NCBI GenBank assembly: GCA_016191235.1
Contig: JACPOZ010000002.1
Span: forward strand, 1-36,296
Source of the DNA: Gammaproteobacteria bacterium
Lineage (GTDB): Bacteria > Pseudomonadota > Gammaproteobacteria > Ga0077554 > Ga007554
Direction: 5' to 3'
DNA length: 36,296 nucleotides
The notes beneath the pieces are model-generated. The model was given only the letters and a program-made list of their open reading frames with translations, was not told the origin of the DNA and ran no database searches. The translations under genes and the position numbers were made by a program. The first letter of the stretch is position 1; the number at the start of each line of letters is the position of its first letter. Shown one piece after another: positions 36,184-36,296 of the stretch.

Positions 36184-36296
36184 TTTTCCGCGAAGCCCGT
36201 GCACTCTTGCTGCTTTTTCGGAGGGACTCCAGATGGCGAAGAGGCATGGGCAGGAATTCTGGCGAGAGCATCTTGAAGCCTGGCGTCGAAGTGATC
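36157..36296 (+). mobile_element. Left end of an IS66-family insertion sequence
   Basis: The element begins GTAAGCGGCCAGCCGTCCC, the terminal pattern (GTAAGCG) of IS66-family ends, exactly where the DUF2231 frame loses family resemblance. A first open frame follows at 36233 with GGAGGGACTCC before it. The right end lies beyond the window, so target duplication cannot be checked. Confidence 0.8.
36233..36296 (+). CDS. tnpA: IS66-family accessory protein TnpA, 3'-truncated by the window edge
   Basis: Twenty-one codons are visible, MAKRHGQEFWREHLEAWRRS then D. This is the usual N-terminus of the small helix-turn-helix TnpA encoded first in IS66 elements, normally followed by tnpB and the transposase tnpC. 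The ATG at 36233 has a strong GGAGGG ribosome-binding sequence. Confidence 0.75.
   Translation, partial: MAKRHGQEFWREHLEAWRRSD

Overview
The window is chromosomal DNA from a proteobacterium, most likely a gammaproteobacterium. Support comes from the miaB-phoH(ybeZ)-ybeY-corC-lnt operon, a leuS/ybeL-type pair, rep, hemF, apaH, an NhaR-type regulator, and the rpmH-rnpA-yidD-yidC-mnmE block. I cannot name the genus. Nearly all genes are housekeeping. A PEP-CTERM protein points to exosortase-dependent surface polymer or biofilm biology, and a GGDEF-EAL protein points to c-di-GMP signalling.

Left arm (1-18.6 kb), mostly on the minus strand: the 3' part of ppk1 (plus), the miaB-phoH-ybeY-corC-lnt operon, a pterin carbinolamine dehydratase (plus), a PEP-CTERM protein, rep, a DUF3025 gene, leuS with a small repeat fused in frame into its editing region, a YbeL-like zinc-ribbon gene (plus), amtB with a recognisable sigma-54/NtrC control region, a bacterioferritin with an altered ferroxidase ligand, a cold-shock gene (plus) with a strong terminator, and a HerA-like (DUF853) ATPase.

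At 18.64-19.04 kb lies a 408-bp gene-free, AT-rich stretch with three sequences matching TTATNCACA, a 12-bp inverted repeat and an A+T block. Gene direction changes here: leftward genes dominate to its left and rightward genes to its right. The rpmH-mnmE block that usually sits near the origin is 6.6 kb away, with no dnaA beside it. I propose this stretch as a candidate chromosomal origin.

Right arm (19-36.3 kb), mostly plus: hemJ-like (minus), a periplasmic rhodanese, a GGDEF-EAL protein, hemF, apaH and dps (minus), rpmH-rnpA-yidD-yidC-mnmE, a HigB toxin with a HigA antitoxin fused to an ImmA/IrrE metallopeptidase, nhaR (minus), an HPF/RaiA-like gene, a YccA/Bax-inhibitor gene, a lipoprotein, a methyltransferase broken by an exact 38-bp tandem duplication, copB, and a DUF2231 gene cut by an IS66-family element that runs off the end.

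The right arm is rich in small repeats. Two elements (22584-22822 and 31166-31331) share a conserved core but have unrelated terminal inverted repeats, and their apical stems differ in sequence while remaining paired. Other palindromic repeats lie between hemF and apaH and inside leuS. This hairpin family and the candidate origin are the two most interesting signals in the window.
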